Positions 60,779 through 64,000 of a stretch of 64,000 nucleotides of DNA are shown here, in pieces. The position numbers were made by a program, and so were the translations under genes. The stretch is from Pseudo-nitzschia pungens (taxonomy: Eukaryota > Bacillariophyta > Bacillariophyceae > Bacillariales > Bacillariaceae), in contig CM074758.1 of NCBI GenBank assembly GCA_037355855.1, positions 7,165,001 to 7,229,000 on the forward strand. The letters are read 5' to 3'. Under the pieces are notes generated by a model that was given only the letters and a program-made list of their open reading frames with translations, had not been told where the DNA came from and ran no database searches. Every line of letters begins with the position of its first letter. The stretch's first letter is position 1.

Positions 60779-61661
60779 GGGTACGCTAATAGGGTAAAAA
60801 ACCAAAATGGGGAGAAATTTGGTACGCAAATCTGGTAATGAAAACAGATGATATTTCCCGCTCTATGCACATATACAGTAATGTAGTATTTTAATGATGC
60901 TCAACAGTATTTAACAGTACTAGAGGGCAATATTGCGTGCACCTGGAGATGCACGGCAACATGCACGGCAACATGCATGGCAACATACACAATAACATGC
61001 ACGGTAACATGCACGGTAACATGCAGGTTACCGGTAAATATCAATCACCGTATTAAATTTTCAATACACATTAGAACATTTAAGATGGAGATTCAATTAA
61101 AGACGGAGTACTGGGTCAAATAGTTTTAAAAATTTAACACGTAGATTCAAAAATCTTCTGTACCAGGCCAACCAACTGGTCTGTAACGGGTTACGTAAAT
61201 ATCAATTATTGTTGTAAACGTTCAATAAGTAACCATTTCCAACTGGTTACCAGTAAATTTCAATCATCGTATTAAATTTTTAATACACATTAGAACATTT
61301 AAGATGGAGATTCAATTTAACACGGGGTCAAATAGTTTTAAAAATTAAAGACATAGATTCAAAATCTTCTGTCCTGGTTACTGTTCATGTTATCGTGCAT
61401 CAGAAGATTTTTGAATCTACTACGTGCATGTTACTGTGCATGTTACTGTGCATGTTACTGTGTATGTTATTGTGTATGTTATCGTGTATGTTATCGTGTA
61501 TGTTATCGTGTATATTATCGTGTATATTATCGTGTATGTTACCATGCATCTCCCGGTGCACGCAATATTGCCCGATAAAGCGGGAAGTATCATCTGTTTT
61601 TTTACCAGATTTGCGTACCGAATTTATCCCCATTTTGGTTTTTTACCCTATTAGCGTACCC
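60779..61661. mobile_element. Inverted-repeat (foldback/MITE-like) element, 883 bp
   Basis: The first ~86 bp (GGGTACGCTAATAGGGTAAA...) match the last ~86 bp in inverted orientation with about six differences. After a left-only insert of ~60 bp, the arms continue with GGGCAATATTGCGTGCACC and then tandem units: ACATGCACGGTA on the left (60950-61025), TGTATGTTATCG on the right (61420-61545). The centre has a diverged direct duplication of about 70 bp (TTCAATACACATTAGAACAT at 61059 and a near-copy at 61288). No transposase is encoded. No target duplication is evident. A non-autonomous DNA element is the likely identity. Confidence 0.68.
61420..61545. repeat. 12-bp tandem units TGTATGTTATCG
   Basis: About eleven units, shifting from GCATGTTACTGT to GTATGTTATCGT along the array. 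It is the inverted partner of the 60950-61025 array. Confidence 0.82.
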
Positions 61662-62804
61662 ACCAAAAAATTTCGACTCGAAATACCCTATCTGCGTTCC
61701 CTTCGACTTCGTTTGTCGTATCTGCGTTCCAGCCTCCCTAATTCACACTTTATACCCACACTTTTTAACTACATACAATACCCATACTACATACCAACAT
61801 AGCGTTCTTCTTTTTGTGACCGGATCGTTCTTCTCTTCAGCCGCACCTCCAGCAGCACCTCTGCACTTCGATCGCACCACTCTTAACACAACACTTGCAC
61901 CTCTGCACCTCGATCGCACCACTCTTAACACAACACTTGCACCTCCACCGCACCACTCTTAACACTACTGCAAAACACTGCTCCCCTCTTAACACTACTG
62001 TAAGTCCCTTTTTATTAATCATAGCACCTCTGTCGCGTCAACATAGGAACGTTCTGCACCTCCATCGTGTCAATGCACCTCTATCGTCGATCGATCGACG
62101 AGATCAATGGCAGCAACCCTCGAGTCGATCGATCGATTTCTTTTTCTACATATATCCCAGTACAAATTGTACACAATTTTTTTTTTTTTCATTGGCTCAA
62201 ATCACTGTCTGTCTGTTCCCCCTTTTCTAAGTAAATCTTATGTAAAGAATTATAGTAAGCAGTTTGATTCACTGATCCCTAAGTGTTTTCGCTATTAAGC
62301 AACCCCGAGTTGAACATCAAGTTCAACACTGTTTTCAAGACATGAGTTTCCCCCGGTCCCTAGGTGTTTCTACTAAAGCCCCTGTTTTCAACCAAGCAGC
62401 TTCCCTGGCCCCTAATTGTTCGAGAGTCTCGTCACTGTTTTCAAGCAAGCAGCTTCCCTGGTCGTTAAGTCTTTCGTTCAAGGTTCCTGTTTTCAAGCCA
62501 ATTGCCCCTGGATACTGTTTCCACTTATAAGTACTCGCGAGTTTGAACTTCAAGTTCCCTCCTGAGCCTTTTAAGTGTGCCCTGCCATTGATATCCCCCT
62601 GTCCCTTAGTTCCTCTACTAAAGCCCTTGTTTTTAACTGACAGGCAACACGATAGTTCAACCAGCACCTCTTTTCTTAAGACCGGTTCAACTGATCCAAT
62701 ATCAACATCCACCACACTGTAAGTGTTATTTAACAGAAAGGAATGTTCTTGCCCTCTCTTAATAATAATCATCCACTGATACATTTCTTTTTTATTCTCC
62801 TAAT
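61662..62804. other. Non-coding, repeat-rich
   Basis: 61845-62080 has CACCTCTGCACCTCGATCGC- and CACTCTTAACACAACACTT-type imperfect repeats. 62095-62140 contains several CGATCGATCGA motifs. 62261-62700 has CTGTTTTCAAG followed by CCCTAAGTGTTTTC-like motifs, loosely recalling the retroposon units at 13972-14650. No coding region is supported. Confidence 0.45.
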
Positions 62805-63180
62805 TATCTTTGCACCTCCCACGACCATTCCCCGCACCTCCATCGCGTCCACCGACAAATATTCTTCGCACCTCCGGCGTCAATTTCTTCGCACCTCCGA
62901 CAACCATTCCCTGCACCTCCATCGCGTCCTCCAACAAATATTCTTCGCACCTCCGGCGTCAATTTCTTCGCACCTCGGACGACCATTCCCCGCACCTCCA
63001 TCGCGTCCTCCGACGAATATTCTTCGCACCTCTATCCCGCACCTACATCGCCTCCACCCACTACTATTCTTTGCACCTCCATGATTTTGTTGTTTGACGA
63101 ACCAAACATCCTTCGCACCTCTATCTTGCACCTCCATTGTGTCCACCCATAAATTTTCTTTGCAACTCCATTGCGTCGTT
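62805..63180 (+). repeat. Tandem repeat of CGCACCTCC-containing units (81-bp higher order)
   Basis: ACAAATATTCTTCGCACCTC occurs at about 62852 and 62934, giving an 81-bp period made of three ~27-bp units (CGCACCTCCATCGCGTCCTC, CGCACCTCCGGCGTCAATTT, CGCACCTCCGACGACCATTC). Units decay towards 63180. Confidence 0.78.
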
Positions 63181-63231
63181 CAATGAATTTTCTTCCCAAC
63201 TCTGTCGCCTTCTCAAGCAACATCGCCTATC

Positions 63232-63564
63232 ATGTCTTCAGCCACAAACTACTCACCGGTCGAACGTCCTAAACTGGTTCATCCATCGATAGTCTTCGAT
63301 ACTATTCAGGAACGTCTCTCCCCCTCCACTCCGAACACGAACACCCAACCAACAATTTTTCGTGATTGTGATCTGCGACTTACCCTCTCCAAGTACTTTC
63401 CTCAGGTGCCGCCAACTTCGGAGGAGTACCAAGCTATGATGAAGATTGTGATCTGCGACTTACCCTCTCCAAGTACTTTCCTCAGGTGCCGCCGACTTCG
63501 GAGGAGTACCAAGCTATGATGAAGATCATGTGCTTCCCCCAGACACTCGATGAAGAGTCAATGC
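63232..63564 (+). pseudogene. 5' part of an unknown gene, broken by tandem duplication and LTR insertion
   Basis: ATG at 63232 opens a frame MSSATNYSPVERPKLVHPSI... with CDLRLTLSKYFPQVPPTSEE. From about 63364 an 80-bp segment is repeated in tandem (second copy 63444-63523). Because 80 is not a multiple of three, the second copy is read in another frame and the frame ends at 63519. Before the duplication the protein would have continued with MMKIMCFPQTLDEE. The sequence then meets an LTR at 63565. I do not recognise the protein. It might be the start of a retroelement gag or a small host gene. Confidence 0.4.
63364..63523 (+). repeat. 80-bp tandem duplication
   Basis: Two copies differing at about one position (CCGCCAACTT versus CCGCCGACTT). 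It is very recent and causes a frameshift. Confidence 0.88.
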
Positions 63565-63888
63565 TGTGACACTGCAGCGTAGCTACATTCACGAATGAAT
63601 AATTAAACAAATCCCACACGGGAATCAAATATATGTTTATATTCAACGAGGGATACATTCGATATGTGTCCTAATTATTATGGTTGAGTCCCAGAAGATA
63701 ATATATGCCTAATCGTGGGAACCGACAATGAAACAACATTTATGGCAGAGCATGCCAAAATGTGGCTATGCTCGCGACCTCAATTTTTATATGTTTCCAT
63801 TCTTAATTCGCGTAACAATATTTTGTAAAGTATCTAAACATTCACAATATTCATACCTCTCCGAAACTTTCTACCTTAACGTGTAACA
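63565..63888 (+). repeat. 5' LTR of a second gag-only-type element
   Basis: About 324 bp, TGTGACAC...TGTAACA. Its right part aligns with the reverse complement of the 33681-33998 LTR (TGTAAAGTAT, ATTCACAATATT, ATACCTCT), with many differences. It is therefore a diverged member of that family in the opposite orientation. Confidence 0.7.
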
Positions 63889-64000
63889 CAGTAATTACTG
63901 TTTATCTTTAAAGTAGAGACAGTAGAACTCAGTACTGAATTCAAAACAACCAACATCCTCAACAACAGAGGCACCTTGTATCTCCAACAAGGCAATCACC
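63889..64000 (+). mobile_element. Start of the interior of the second gag-only-type element
   Basis: Directly after the LTR comes CAGTAATTACTG, as in the element at 33681-36821, then sequence matching its leader (AACTCAGTACTGAAT, AAAACA..CATCC, AACAACAGAGG). The element continues beyond the window, so its gene content is unknown. Confidence 0.7.

Noticed and set aside
61387..61578. Frames with repeated CYCVCYRVCYR peptides
   Set aside because: Derived from the 12-bp TGTATGTTATCG array in the foldback element arm.

Overview
The window looks like nuclear DNA of a photosynthetic stramenopile, most likely a diatom. Two host proteins start with a hydrophobic signal peptide followed by an ASAFAP-like plastid-import motif (TAFVGP in a DNA polymerase, STAFLP in a glutamate synthase). 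Host introns are short GT-AG introns (81-143 bp). The copia elements carry the LDSHADT protease motif known from diatom CoDi retrotransposons. The species cannot be named from this sequence.

Host genes. 4064-5344 (+) encodes a SET-domain methyltransferase-like protein and 5962-6825 (-) an OTU-type cysteine protease. 47800-51651 (+, four exons) encodes a plastid-type family A DNA polymerase with a SAP-like segment between exonuclease and polymerase. 51810-57090 (-, three exons) encodes a plastid ferredoxin-type glutamate synthase. The last two genes converge with 158 bp between their stops. Weaker coding traces: a Crypton/GCR1_C-like C-terminal fragment (2942-3619), an old lineage-specific gene split by repeats (7910-10459), a stop-riddled frame (45332-45768) and a 5' fragment beside an LTR (63232-63564).

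Mobile DNA fills most of 1-3 kb and 11-45 kb. A decayed Ty3/gypsy copy (1-2941) is followed, after the host genes, by remnants of an old copia copy (11257-16122). That remnant contains a 1.8 kb non-coding retroposon with 19-bp target duplications. Next come a copia element on + (about 17458-27551) and a sister copia copy on - (about 27561-45295), lying tail to tail. The minus copy was interrupted twice in its gag. One insertion is a 3.1 kb gag-only LTR element (33681-36821, 5-bp duplication CGTTC). The other is an apparently intact 5.84 kb Ty3/gypsy element (37343-43182, 5-bp duplication GGAAC, identical 185-bp LTRs). A relative of the gag-only element starts at 63565 and runs off the window.

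Repeats. Two foldback-type inverted-repeat elements (46085-47492 and 60779-61661), a 2.3 kb minisatellite that reverses orientation (58170-60425) and several tandem arrays occupy the remaining spaces.

The most unusual observations are: gag and pol separated by one in-frame UGA in both the gypsy and copia families; a UAG shared by both copia copies three codons before the reverse-transcriptase active-site segment; perfect palindromes where the LTR elements should have a tRNA primer site; and the SAP insertion in the organellar polymerase.
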